In this document: in pieces, positions 33,796-42,234 of the stretch
How positions within the stretch are numbered: the first letter of the stretch is position 1
How the letters are laid out: each line of letters starts with the position of its first letter
From: an uncultured Bacteroidales bacterium
Lineage (GTDB): Bacteria; Bacteroidota; Bacteroidia; Bacteroidales; FEN-979
Assembly (NCBI GenBank): GCA_903828645.1
Contig: CAIKNA010000280.1
Span: 1 to 54,022, forward strand
Direction of reading: 5' to 3'
DNA length: 54,022 bases
Program-made: the position numbers and the translations under genes
Notes under the pieces: model-generated
What the model was told of the DNA's origin: nothing
The model's database searches: none
Seen by the model: the letters and a program-made list of their open reading frames with translations, nothing else

Positions 33796-35025
33796 TCAGA
33801 GTGATCCTTCGTCGTAGGCTTTTTCTCCGTGCAATGCCACATCCAGCCCTTCCTTCTCATTTTCCTGGGAAACCCTAACACGGGTTAGCAGGTTTATCAA
33901 AGCAAGCATGATATAGGTGAATATGAAAGCATAAGCCGAAGCGGCAACCACCGTAATCACCTGTTTAAAGAAAAATGAACTCTGGCCAAACCATAATCCC
34001 TCTGTCAATACAGCCGGGTTGATCATTTTGGTGGCGAAAACACCCAGCAGGATGGTGCCAAGAACCCCCCCAATTCCGTGAACTCCCCAAACGTCGAGCG
34101 CATCGTCCCATTTCAGTTTGTTTTTCAGCTGGACAGCAAGGTAGCATGTCAACCCTGCGGCGATTCCGATTATGGGAGCCGACCACATCGGCACATACCC
34201 CGCGCAGGGCGTAATGGTTGCCAATCCTGCAATGGAACCGGTCAATAAACCAAGCAGTTTCGGCCTTCCCTCCCTAATCCATTCAATAGCGACCCATGCC
34301 GCAGTTGCAAAGGATGCCGCAACATCGGTATTGATGAAAGCCACAGCTGTGATTTTATCCACCTGCAATTCACTTCCGGCATTGAAACCATACCAGCCAA
34401 ACCAAAGCAGACCACTTCCGATGGCTACCAGGGGAATGCTGTTCGGCGTTGAATTCTTATCAGTTCGGGCACCCACATAAAATACAGAGGCAAGTGCTGC
34501 AAAACCGGCTGTGGCATGCACTACAATCCCGCCTGCAAAGTCAAGAACACCCCATTGGGCCAGTAAGCCGTTTCCCCAAATCATATGAACAAACGGGTAA
34601 TACACCATGATCTGCCAAACAGTGAGGAAGATCATATAGGAACGAAAGGTGACACGGTTCACAAATGCGCCGGTGATCAACGCAGGGGTAATGATGGCAA
34701 ACATCATCTGATAAACAATGAAAACGATTTCAGGGATTTTTCCATTGCCCGAATACATTGAGTCTATGCTGACCCCATTCAGGAACGCCTTATCCAGGTT
34801 GCCGAATATTCCACCGACACCCCCGCTGAAACAAAGCGAATAACCAAAAATGAACCACAATACGGTTGTCCATCCCAGGGAGGCAAAACTCTGGATCATG
34901 ATCCCAAGGATATTCCGTTTAGTGGCAAGACCGCCATAAAAGAACGCCAGTGCCGGCGTCATCAACATTACCAGGCTCGCCGACAGCAGCATGAACCCGG
35001 TTGAACCTACATCGATTGTTCCCAT
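33796..35025 (-). CDS. amt: ammonium transporter (Amt family)
   Basis: This 409-residue inner-membrane channel imports ammonium/ammonia. About eleven membrane segments are visible. The N-terminus GFMLLSASLVMLMTPALAFFYGGL, the conserved Asp segment LDFAGGIVVHATAGFAAL with the first pore His, and the second pore His in VWGVHGIGGVLGTI are present, as is the WFGWYGFNAGS segment. The protein is at full family length. No PII (glnK) gene is adjacent in the window, although Amt proteins are usually PII-controlled. A porin-like gene lies 76 nt upstream on the same strand, likely the same transcript. Confidence 0.96.
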   Translation of the reverse strand: MGTIDVGSTGFMLLSASLVMLMTPALAFFYGGLATKRNILGIMIQSFASLGWTTVLWFIFGYSLCFSGGVGGIFGNLDKAFLNGVSIDSMYSGNGKIPEIVFIVYQMMFAIITPALITGAFVNRVTFRSYMIFLTVWQIMVYYPFVHMIWGNGLLAQWGVLDFAGGIVVHATAGFAALASVFYVGARTDKNSTPNSIPLVAIGSGLLWFGWYGFNAGSELQVDKITAVAFINTDVAASFATAAWVAIEWIREGRPKLLGLLTGSIAGLATITPCAGYVPMWSAPIIGIAAGLTCYLAVQLKNKLKWDDALDVWGVHGIGGVLGTILLGVFATKMINPAVLTEGLWFGQSSFFFKQVITVVAASAYAFIFTYIMLALINLLTRVRVSQENEKEGLDVALHGEKAYDEGSL

Positions 35026-35040
35026 AGATTGGATTTTAAA

Positions 35041-35075
35041 TTTACGATTTACGATTTACGATTTACGATTTGTGA
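35041..35075. repeat. TTTACGA heptamer tandem repeat, copy 2
   Basis: Five consecutive 7-base units (four TTTACGA and one TTTGTGA) fill half of the amt-porin spacer. It is the reverse complement of the array at 12414-12441. Confidence 0.8.
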
Positions 35076-35101
35076 TATTTTGCCAAAATATATATTGCCA
35101 T

Positions 35102-35926
35102 TTACAGTGAGATCCCAAACACCAGGAAAACACTTTGGGCCTGCGGGTTGGTGATTGCTGAGCAGAATACCGGCAGTGAATACTCCTTGGAAATGACAAT
35201 GGATTTAGACACGGTAAATCCAAGGTTTATCACTCCGCCATAAGGGCCATACCAGGACGAACCAAACGGGATTCCGCCAATGGCTGGTTTTACCCCAAAC
35301 CCTCCGACGTTGAACTGGTATGCAGCTTCAAAATAGGTGGAAAAGTTGTTCTTGCTGCCCATCCCGTAGGTTCCGGATGCGTCCTTGTCTTTATCCGCAC
35401 CATATACCAGGGTTCCTGCATAAAGTTGCAATGGGAATTTCTCAGGGCCTGCCCAGGAGAGACAAACTTCGAAGGTGTGACCGGTAGTTTTATTGTTATA
35501 ATCAAAATATCTGTTTCCATTGTTGGGATCAAGGGAGTTGGGCAGGAAATAGTCATAAGCCATTATTGTAAACCCTTTCAGGGTATAGGAAAGGTAGGTG
35601 TCGAATTCGGCATAGTGCCCCATGTTTACAACGGTGCCGTTATTAAATTGTCTTGAATACTGGCCCAATGAATAAGAACCCCAGAAACCGGCTTTAAACC
35701 CGGATACGGAAAATGCCAGGGCAGGCTGTATGGCTGGTGAGTCCCCATAATCAGCGCCACGCCATATGTAGCGGCTCACCAGGTCGGCCCCCGCGCTGAA
35801 GGAAGCTGGATTGCCGGTCTTTTCTTCCATTTTATTTTCGTCCTGCAACTGGGCGAATCCACTGGATACCAAAACCATCAGCAACCCTGCCAGAGCAAAT
35901 GATCTGAAATGAGTGGTCCTGTTCAT
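35102..35926 (-). CDS. putative outer-membrane porin (TorF-like)
   Basis: The ATG at 35926 gives a 274-residue protein with a signal peptide (NRTTHFRSFALAGLLMVLVSS, cleavage near FAQ). The mature part has alternating amphipathic beta-strand composition, a conserved start ADLVSRYIWRGADYGDSPAIQPAL (shown in two parts: DLVSRYIWRG and DSPAIQP), and a C-terminal strand ending in aromatic-hydrophobic residues (FLVFGISL). The YIWRG signature is that of TorF-type putative porins. The longer frame starting at 36100 lacks a signal sequence. Its position upstream of amt suggests it lets ammonium or a nitrogen source across the outer membrane; this is inference from position. Confidence 0.82.
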   Translation of the reverse strand: MNRTTHFRSFALAGLLMVLVSSGFAQLQDENKMEEKTGNPASFSAGADLVSRYIWRGADYGDSPAIQPALAFSVSGFKAGFWGSYSLGQYSRQFNNGTVVNMGHYAEFDTYLSYTLKGFTIMAYDYFLPNSLDPNNGNRYFDYNNKTTGHTFEVCLSWAGPEKFPLQLYAGTLVYGADKDKDASGTYGMGSKNNFSTYFEAAYQFNVGGFGVKPAIGGIPFGSSWYGPYGGVINLGFTVSKSIVISKEYSLPVFCSAITNPQAQSVFLVFGISL

Positions 35927-36068
35927 CTTATCGTGTTTTGTTATTTTATTCACATGCAATGTTAGGGCGATCGCCAATTTCCTGCAATCCTGTAAAATAC
36001 TGATATTTAATCCGCTGAAAGCGGCCGGTGTCTTACGTGAATTTCTTATGGGGTACGTGTCATTACCC

Positions 36069-36728
36069 TTATATCTCCACAATCTTATTCCTGATCGCAT
36101 ATTTGATCAGTTCAACTGTCGATTTCAACTCGAGTTTTTTCATGATGTGGTTCTTATGGGTCTCCACGGTGCGGATGCTGATATCGAGCTGGTCGCTGAT
36201 CTCTTTGTTGATAAATCCTTCTACGAATAACTTCAGGATCTCAATTTCGCGTGTGGTGAGCGGGACTGGCCCCCGCTGGGGTGTAAGGTCATCCTCCTTT
36301 GCCTTACGCACGTAGCTTTTCAGCATAATCCGGGAGATGGAGTCAGAGAAGAACTCCTCCCCGTCGTAGATGGCATGAATGGCACTGAGGAGTTCTTCAC
36401 GGGAAGTATTTTTTGGAAGGTACCCGCGAGCCCCTGCCTTCACCGAGTTGAAGATGAAATCTTCATTGGTATACATGGACAGGATAAGTACCTTCGTCCC
36501 GGGGTATTCGGCCGTGATGCGTTTCGTGATCTCTATGCCATTGGTGTCGGGCAAAGAGATATCCAGGATAAGGATATCGGGTGTTTCAATGGCAATCTTT
36601 TCAAAACATTCCTTGCCGGAAGAGGCCTCCCCCAGGATCGTAAGGTCTTCCGCACTGATCAGCAAAGCTTTGATTCCATCCCTCACGAGCTGGTGATCAT
36701 CCACGAGAAAAATTCTAATTTTTGACAT
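36069..36728 (-). CDS. NarL/FixJ-family response regulator
   Basis: This 219-residue transcription regulator has an N-terminal receiver (FLVDDHQLVRDG; phospho-acceptor in ILILDISLPDTNG; Thr/Ser in ILSMYTN; Lys in GYLPKNTS) and a C-terminal LuxR-type HTH (LTTREIEILKLFVEGFINKEISDQL, with SIRTVETHKNHIMKKL as recognition helix). ATG 36728 is chosen because SKIRIFLVDD is the usual start and overlaps the kinase stop by 14 nt. It should be the partner of the kinase encoded just upstream. Targets are not known; the adjacent porin/amt genes are candidates by position only. Confidence 0.95.
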   Translation of the reverse strand: MSKIRIFLVDDHQLVRDGIKALLISAEDLTILGEASSGKECFEKIAIETPDILILDISLPDTNGIEITKRITAEYPGTKVLILSMYTNEDFIFNSVKAGARGYLPKNTSREELLSAIHAIYDGEEFFSDSISRIMLKSYVRKAKEDDLTPQRGPVPLTTREIEILKLFVEGFINKEISDQLDISIRTVETHKNHIMKKLELKSTVELIKYAIRNKIVEI

Positions 36729-38478
36729 AGGTAACAATGATTGGAACATTTAATATTATTGTGGTGCCTTTCGATGGAACGGAGTCTATTTCAATCCGGC
36801 CCTGGAGTAAACTCGCCCTTTCGCGCATGTTGTGGATTCCGTTTCCACCTTCCTTTCCAACGTTCCCGGGAGAAAAACCCTTGCCATTATCCCGGATCAC
36901 CAGGGTCAGCTGATCGGTATTCCGTGTTAGGGAAACCCAGACCTCACTGGCTTCAGCATGTTTTACGATATTATTCAGGGCTTCCTGCGTCAACCGGTAA
37001 AGATAAGTCTTGATCTTCTTGTTCAGGTCGTCAAAATTACCTTTCGCCTCAAAATGAATGCGCAAACCGCTGTGTTCCTCTGTTTCTGAAAAGAGGTTCC
37101 TGAATGCGATTGGAATGCTGAAGACCTCCAGCACGGATGGCATGAGGTTGTTCGATATCCGGCGCACATCATCGATGATCTGGTCAAAATAGTTCTTCAA
37201 CTCCTGGATGGAATCGCGGGTGTCTTTCCGGTCCTGGTATAAAAGGTTTTCAAGGCGTAGTTTAATGGCGATCAGCGACTGCCCGATGCCATCGTGCAAC
37301 TCTCGCGAAAGGCGCTGCCGTTCCATCTCCTCTCCGTCGAATACCGACCGGATACGCCCGAACCTTTCCAGTTGAAGTTCGGTGGTTTTCTCCTTGATCT
37401 GTCGGGCCATAATGTTGAATGATTCGGTGAGCGCTCCGATCTCGTCATGGGTTTCAACAGGCAGGTCGATGTTGAAATTTCCTTTTCCCAGGTTGACCGC
37501 AGCATCCCTGAGGCGGATCAGAGGTTTGGTAATACGCCGTGAAATAAACATGACGAAACCGAAGAAGATGACCACCATGATGACACTGATGAGCAGGATC
37601 CGGTTGCGGGTTTCATAAATTGGGACCAGGGCCTCCTGCTCGTCGATTTCAGCCAGTATCACCCATTTCAGCCCTCCTGCATCGATCATGCCATAGGATG
37701 AAAGCACCGGGATGGTGCGGTAATCATTTGTGATGATGGCTCCGGTTTTGCCGGCCATTGCATCAGCCACCGATTGAGTCCTCACAAAGGTTTTCAGGAT
37801 CGAACCGGGCTGGAATCTTGAGGTGGAACGCATCAGGAAATCGGAGCCAACCAGGTAGGTTTCCCCGCTTAGACCGAGTCCGCTCAGAGGGTCATTGTTC
37901 AGCATGATTGCATTGATCGCGTCTGTGGAAATGGCAAGTACAAGGATGTTGCCGGTTTTTTTTTTACCGGTGTCTGGATTGACGATCCTGGTGGCGATCA
38001 ACTGGAAAGGGAACCCGGTTTGTGAATCTATAAATTCGTCGCCAACCACAACCGGCATGTTGTCCAACTTGTCCCGGATTTTTGAAAAATATTGATCAGG
38101 TATGGCAGGAGGCCTGGAACAATTGCTGTCAAAGCAGCCCTGTTCAAAAACCCCTGCACTCCCCAAGATATAAAACGCTTTAAAATACTGCCCAAGGGAA
38201 CGAAACCTGCCTGCAAATTTCCCCTCCATCCCATGGGAGGGATCAGGATTGGGGGTGGGAGCCCCTGCCAGAAAAGTGATGTCCCTCGCCCGGTCGGCAT
38301 AAAACTGGTCAATCTGGTTCATTTTGACAATGCGGAGGGAGATAAGCTGGTCAAAAGTCCGGCTCATCAGCGCTTTCCGGGTGCTGTAAAATGCAACGGC
38401 GCTGATGATCATGATGGCGCCAATGCCCAGCAATATGAAGTACAGTATGAGTTTTTCGCTGAGGGAGTCGATCTTCAT
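36715..38478 (-). CDS. NarX-type sensor histidine kinase with Cache-like sensor and HAMP
   Basis: This 587-residue kinase has TM1 (LYFILLGIGAIMIISAVAF, about 12-30), a periplasmic sensor (about 35-275) of the Cache/PDC kind with the TIPVLSSYGMIDAGGLKWVI stretch, TM2 (ISVIMVVIFFGFVMFIS), a HAMP linker (RRITKPLIRLRDAAVNLGKG), a HisKA_3 phospho-site (SRELHDGIGQSL, His in ELHDG) and an HATPase domain (NIVKHAEAS; RDNGKGF; GNGIHNMRERA). Residues 71-87 (AGAPTPNPDPSHGMEGK) are encoded by a GC-rich repeat copy. It is paired with the NarL-type regulator, overlapping it by 14 nt. The ligand is unknown. Confidence 0.94.
   Translation of the reverse strand: MKIDSLSEKLILYFILLGIGAIMIISAVAFYSTRKALMSRTFDQLISLRIVKMNQIDQFYADRARDITFLAGAPTPNPDPSHGMEGKFAGRFRSLGQYFKAFYILGSAGVFEQGCFDSNCSRPPAIPDQYFSKIRDKLDNMPVVVGDEFIDSQTGFPFQLIATRIVNPDTGKKKTGNILVLAISTDAINAIMLNNDPLSGLGLSGETYLVGSDFLMRSTSRFQPGSILKTFVRTQSVADAMAGKTGAIITNDYRTIPVLSSYGMIDAGGLKWVILAEIDEQEALVPIYETRNRILLISVIMVVIFFGFVMFISRRITKPLIRLRDAAVNLGKGNFNIDLPVETHDEIGALTESFNIMARQIKEKTTELQLERFGRIRSVFDGEEMERQRLSRELHDGIGQSLIAIKLRLENLLYQDRKDTRDSIQELKNYFDQIIDDVRRISNNLMPSVLEVFSIPIAFRNLFSETEEHSGLRIHFEAKGNFDDLNKKIKTYLYRLTQEALNNIVKHAEASEVWVSLTRNTDQLTLVIRDNGKGFSPGNVGKEGGNGIHNMRERASLLQGRIEIDSVPSKGTTIILNVPIIVTYVKN
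38221..38268. repeat. GC-rich dispersed repeat inside the histidine kinase sensor domain
   Basis: The stretch contains a CCCCTCCATCC / GGGAGGGAT inverted pair around an NcoI-like CCATGG core and the phrase GGGGGTGGGAGCCCC. It is in frame with the kinase and resembles the copies at 8746-8787 and 22614-22695. Confidence 0.6.
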
Positions 38479-38488
38479 TGTTTTTTAC

Positions 38489-38496
38489 TACTTTTG
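38489..38496 (+). promoter_or_regulatory. -7 box for the M1 aminopeptidase gene
   Basis: TACTTTTG matches TAnnTTTG exactly, 60 nt before the ATG at 38557. No TTTG lies at the -33 position. Confidence 0.45.
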
Positions 38497-38556
38497 AATC
38501 ATCTCAATCCGCTAAGGAATTTGATGCATAGGCAAACATAATAAAAATAAGTATCT

Positions 38557-40956
38557 ATGAGGTCACTATTTGTAAGAGAAACACGTAATTTTTTTTTCAC
38601 CACATTCCTCCTTTTATTTTTCTTCTGTTTCGTTATCAACCTGCAAAATATCTCAGCCCAGGAAAAAACGGTCACCTATTATGCCGATCCGGCAGCCGTA
38701 CCGCCCGATCTCCCGGTAACCATCAGGCATCTCACCGCCCATATCAGTTTCCAACCAGAGAAAAACCTGGTGAACGGTACCGCCGAATTTACCTTCATTC
38801 CGAACCGGCAGCAAATTGACTCCATCGTGTTTCAAACACCCGATTTCGAAATCTCTTCAGTTAAAATAGATGATCAGAAAGTAAGTTACCATCAATCAGG
38901 CAACAACCTGGTTATTAATCCCGGAAATTGCATCAGGCACCAGTCACCCGTCACGAGTCACACGTCACCTGTCACTTTTCACGAATCCCGCATCCTCATA
39001 TCCTACACCGCTATTCCACTCTCCGGCTCCATCTATTTCATCGGCTGGCGACCCGAAGAATCAGGCAAGCGCAGGGAAGTATGGGCACACCGTCCGATGG
39101 GGTGGATCCCATATATGGATGGTCGCATCACCGTCGACATGTTTATAACCTTTGATGGAAAATACAAGGTGTTTTCAAATGGTGAGCGGCTCGAGGTAAA
39201 GGAAAATTCAAATGGAACCAAAACCTGGCATTATTCCATGAAAAAGGACCACCCTTTCTTTTCAACTGCCCTGGTAATCGGTGATTACAATTATAAAAGT
39301 TCCCAAACCTCACGGGGAGTTCCCCTTGAATTCTGGTACTATTCCGATATGCCCGACCGTGTTGGCACTACCTATATGTACACAGAGAAGATGTTCGATT
39401 TCCTTGAAAAAGAGATAGGCTTTAATTATCCCTATCCGGTATACCGCGAGGCACCTGTGATAGATTACATGTATGGTGCCATGGAAACTACAACAAGCAC
39501 GGTGTTTGGCGATTATTTGCAGATTTCGCCCGGGGCCTGGTGGCAGCGGAATTATGTGAATGTAAATGCCCATGAGCTGGCACACCAATGGTTTGGGAAT
39601 TGCGTGGCCCATTTCGTGAACCGGGACGTGTGGCTTACCGAGAGTTTTGCGACCTATTATGCAAAAATGTTCGAGAAGAGCATTTATGGCGGGGATTATT
39701 ACCAGAATATCCGCATGGATGAAATGCATCTTGCATTTGAAGCAGCGAAAAAAAACGATTTCCCTGTTGGCGGAAGCCAGGGTGGCGTTCAGCGCATCTA
39801 CCAGAAAGGCTCCCTCGTGCTGGGGATGCTTAACGATGTCGTGGGCGAGAGTGGGTTTAAGGACGCTGTAAAAATATACCTGAAAAAATATGCTTTCAGT
39901 TACGCCGAAACAAACGATTTAATGCGTTGTGTTTACGAGGCAACCGGGAAACCCTGTAACTGGTTTTTTGAAGAGTGGATATTGAAAGGTGGTGAACCTG
40001 ATTACCTGGTTAAAGACTCCGAGTCCAATGATTCTCTGGGCAACAGGGTCACCTGTTTCACAATCTGGCAGGTCCAGAAAGTCAACGAATTGAACGGACT
40101 TTTTAAAATGCCTGTCGAATTTGAAGTGCATTACAAGGATGGAACCTCCGATCGTTTGAAAAGCTGGGTTGAAAAACAGTACACGACAGTGTCTGTTCCA
40201 AATCCCCTGAAAAAGCAGATCGATTTTTTACTTTTTGATCCAAGCCGGAAGATCCTTAAAAAAGCAACCTTTGTCCAGCCATTTGAGAGACTCATGGCCC
40301 AGGCCCAGAAAGCAGAAAATATGATCGACCGTTATGATGCATGGGTGGCGCTGCGGACGGAACCGGTTATGAAAAAATCTGATGCATTGATATCCGCATT
40401 TCACAGGGAAACATTCTGGTTGATAAAATCAGAGATTCTGCAACAACTCTCGCCCGCAAACTCTCCGGAATCAGTTGAGATATTACGCCAGGCATTGCGC
40501 GACAAGGATGCAAATGTGAGGAAATCAGCCATTGTTCTGATGAACCCGGTTCCCGACCTGCTGCAAGAAACAGTGGAAGAGATGCTTTGCGACTCCAGTT
40601 ACCTGAATGTTGAATATGCCTTGCAGGCGCTGTGTGCATCATATCCAAAGAATGTTGATCACTATCTCGACCTCACCAGGGAAATGGAAGGCTGGCGTGG
40701 CAGGAACATACGCATGATGTGGCTCGCCGTTGCCCTTGCCAATGGAAAAATGGAACACCTGCCTGAACTCATCGGCTATTGTAGCCCTGTGTACGAATTC
40801 GAAACCCGCATGAACGCCTTCAACCTGTTGAAAAAACTGAAATACACAGACCCGGAAACGAAGAAATTTGCTGAAGCTGCCAGCAAACACTGGAACAATA
40901 AGTTGAGCAGCACGGCAAAAGAGTATCTTAAATTTTGTGAGCAGTTGAACCGGTAA
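38557..40956 (+). CDS. M1 family zinc aminopeptidase with HEAT-like C-terminal region
   Basis: A secreted M1 peptidase of 799 residues. The N-terminal hydrophobic segment (FFFTTFLLLFFFCFVINL) is a signal peptide or anchor. The exopeptidase motif is GAMET (residue about 307; usually GAMEN) and the zinc site is HELAH at 339-343 with the third ligand Glu362, at the canonical spacing (WLTESFATYY). The C-terminal part from about 580 has helical HEAT-like repeats (ILRQALRDKDANVRKSAIVLM). Residues 128-144 (HQSPVTSHTSPVTFHES) come from a GTCAC-type repeat inserted in the N-terminal beta domain. It probably trims oligopeptides in the periplasm. It is divergent from the kinase gene. Confidence 0.94.
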   Translation: MRSLFVRETRNFFFTTFLLLFFFCFVINLQNISAQEKTVTYYADPAAVPPDLPVTIRHLTAHISFQPEKNLVNGTAEFTFIPNRQQIDSIVFQTPDFEISSVKIDDQKVSYHQSGNNLVINPGNCIRHQSPVTSHTSPVTFHESRILISYTAIPLSGSIYFIGWRPEESGKRREVWAHRPMGWIPYMDGRITVDMFITFDGKYKVFSNGERLEVKENSNGTKTWHYSMKKDHPFFSTALVIGDYNYKSSQTSRGVPLEFWYYSDMPDRVGTTYMYTEKMFDFLEKEIGFNYPYPVYREAPVIDYMYGAMETTTSTVFGDYLQISPGAWWQRNYVNVNAHELAHQWFGNCVAHFVNRDVWLTESFATYYAKMFEKSIYGGDYYQNIRMDEMHLAFEAAKKNDFPVGGSQGGVQRIYQKGSLVLGMLNDVVGESGFKDAVKIYLKKYAFSYAETNDLMRCVYEATGKPCNWFFEEWILKGGEPDYLVKDSESNDSLGNRVTCFTIWQVQKVNELNGLFKMPVEFEVHYKDGTSDRLKSWVEKQYTTVSVPNPLKKQIDFLLFDPSRKILKKATFVQPFERLMAQAQKAENMIDRYDAWVALRTEPVMKKSDALISAFHRETFWLIKSEILQQLSPANSPESVEILRQALRDKDANVRKSAIVLMNPVPDLLQETVEEMLCDSSYLNVEYALQALCASYPKNVDHYLDLTREMEGWRGRNIRMMWLAVALANGKMEHLPELIGYCSPVYEFETRMNAFNLLKKLKYTDPETKKFAEAASKHWNNKLSSTAKEYLKFCEQLNR
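38939..38987. repeat. degenerate GTCAC-type repeat, copy 4, inside the M1 peptidase gene
   Basis: Units such as ACCAGTCACCCGTCACGAG, then CACGTCACCTGTCAC run for about 49 bases. It is read in frame and gives an HQSPVT..TSPVTFHES pattern. The orientation shows no stop codons, whereas the complement contains TGA in each unit. Confidence 0.8.
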
Positions 40957-41013
40957 ATTGGTAACTTGTCGTTTTCCTGTTTTACTGAAATTTAATACTA
41001 TTGTCCAATCACC

Positions 41014-42234
41014 ATGTCCGACAACCGTAAAATCCTTACCCGAACAGTCCTGGTCGTCTCTTTCGTAAGCCTGTTCACCGACATTGCCAGCGAGATGCTT
41101 TATCCCATCATGCCGGTTTATCTTAAATCCATAGGATTTTCGGTTTTACTGATCGGAATTCTCGAAGGCGTGGCAGAAGCTACCGCCGGTTTGAGCAAGG
41201 GTTATTTCGGACACCTTTCGGATGTCCGCCACCGCCGTGTTCCATTTGTCCGTGCAGGCTACCTGCTGAGCGCCATCTCCAAACCCATGATGGCCATGCT
41301 GATATTCCCGGTCTGGATTTTCTTCGCCCGCACCCTCGACCGGTTTGGAAAGGGTATCCGCACGAGTGCCCGCGATGCCATGCTCAGCGACGAAACCACT
41401 CCTGAACACAAAGGCAAAGTATTTGGATTTCACCGTTCCATGGATACCATTGGTGCCGCCATTGGCCCGTTACTGGCACTGGTCTTCCTTTGGTTCTACC
41501 CCGGCCAGTATAAGTGGATGTTCATCATCGCATTCTTCCCTGGTCTGGTAGCCGTGGCGCTGACTTTCCTGCTAAAAGACAAAGTCCTTCCGATTGCCCG
41601 GTCAACAAATCACCCGGTTAATCCGCCACCCGTCAAAATTGGTTTTTTCGCCTTTCTCAAATACTGGCAGAAGGCATCACCCGGATTCCGCTACCTGGTA
41701 TCAGGTTTGTTGATTTTCACCCTGTTCAACAGCTCGGATGCCTTTCTTCTGCTGGCATTGAAGGAACAGCATGTGTCTGATACAAGTATGATCGGAGTAT
41801 ATATCTTTTACAACCTGGTTTATGCGCTCTTTTCTTACCCGGTTGGAGTCCTGGCCGACCGTATCGGTCTCAGGACGATGATGGTCGCTGGTCTTTTCCT
41901 GTTCGCGTTTGTCTACATGGCCATGGGCTTTGTTTCCACCCTCGCAATGTTCGCAATCCTCTTCTTTTTCTATGGGATTTATGCAGCATGCACCGAGGGG
42001 ATTTCCAAAGCACTCATTTCAAACCTGGCAGCAAAGTCGGATACTGCGACAGCCATTGGGTTCTACAACAGCCTGGCCAGTCTTTTCACGCTGCTGGCCA
42101 GCACCCTTGCCGGAGTTTTATGGTATTCCATTGGCCCAAAGGCGATGTTCCTGATTTCAGGAACAGGGGTTTTCCTGGTGGCCTGTTACCTATTGATGGT
42201 GTTTTCTTCGAGGATGCTTTCAATGATAAAGTGA
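41014..42234 (+). CDS. MFS transporter
   Basis: A 406-residue major facilitator with twelve predicted membrane helices. Conserved parts are FTDIASEMLYPIMPVYL in TM1, GYFGHLSDVRHRRVPFVRAGY in loop 2-3 (the D-R/K signature), and RFGKGIRTSARDAML at the loop after TM4, with a second half starting near residue 220. This subgroup is common in bacteria and archaea next to varied genes and no substrate is known. It is separated from the M1 gene by 57 nt and may be co-transcribed. Its last 49 nt overlap the convergent glycosyltransferase gene. Confidence 0.92.
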   Translation: MSDNRKILTRTVLVVSFVSLFTDIASEMLYPIMPVYLKSIGFSVLLIGILEGVAEATAGLSKGYFGHLSDVRHRRVPFVRAGYLLSAISKPMMAMLIFPVWIFFARTLDRFGKGIRTSARDAMLSDETTPEHKGKVFGFHRSMDTIGAAIGPLLALVFLWFYPGQYKWMFIIAFFPGLVAVALTFLLKDKVLPIARSTNHPVNPPPVKIGFFAFLKYWQKASPGFRYLVSGLLIFTLFNSSDAFLLLALKEQHVSDTSMIGVYIFYNLVYALFSYPVGVLADRIGLRTMMVAGLFLFAFVYMAMGFVSTLAMFAILFFFYGIYAACTEGISKALISNLAAKSDTATAIGFYNSLASLFTLLASTLAGVLWYSIGPKAMFLISGTGVFLVACYLLMVFSSRMLSMIK

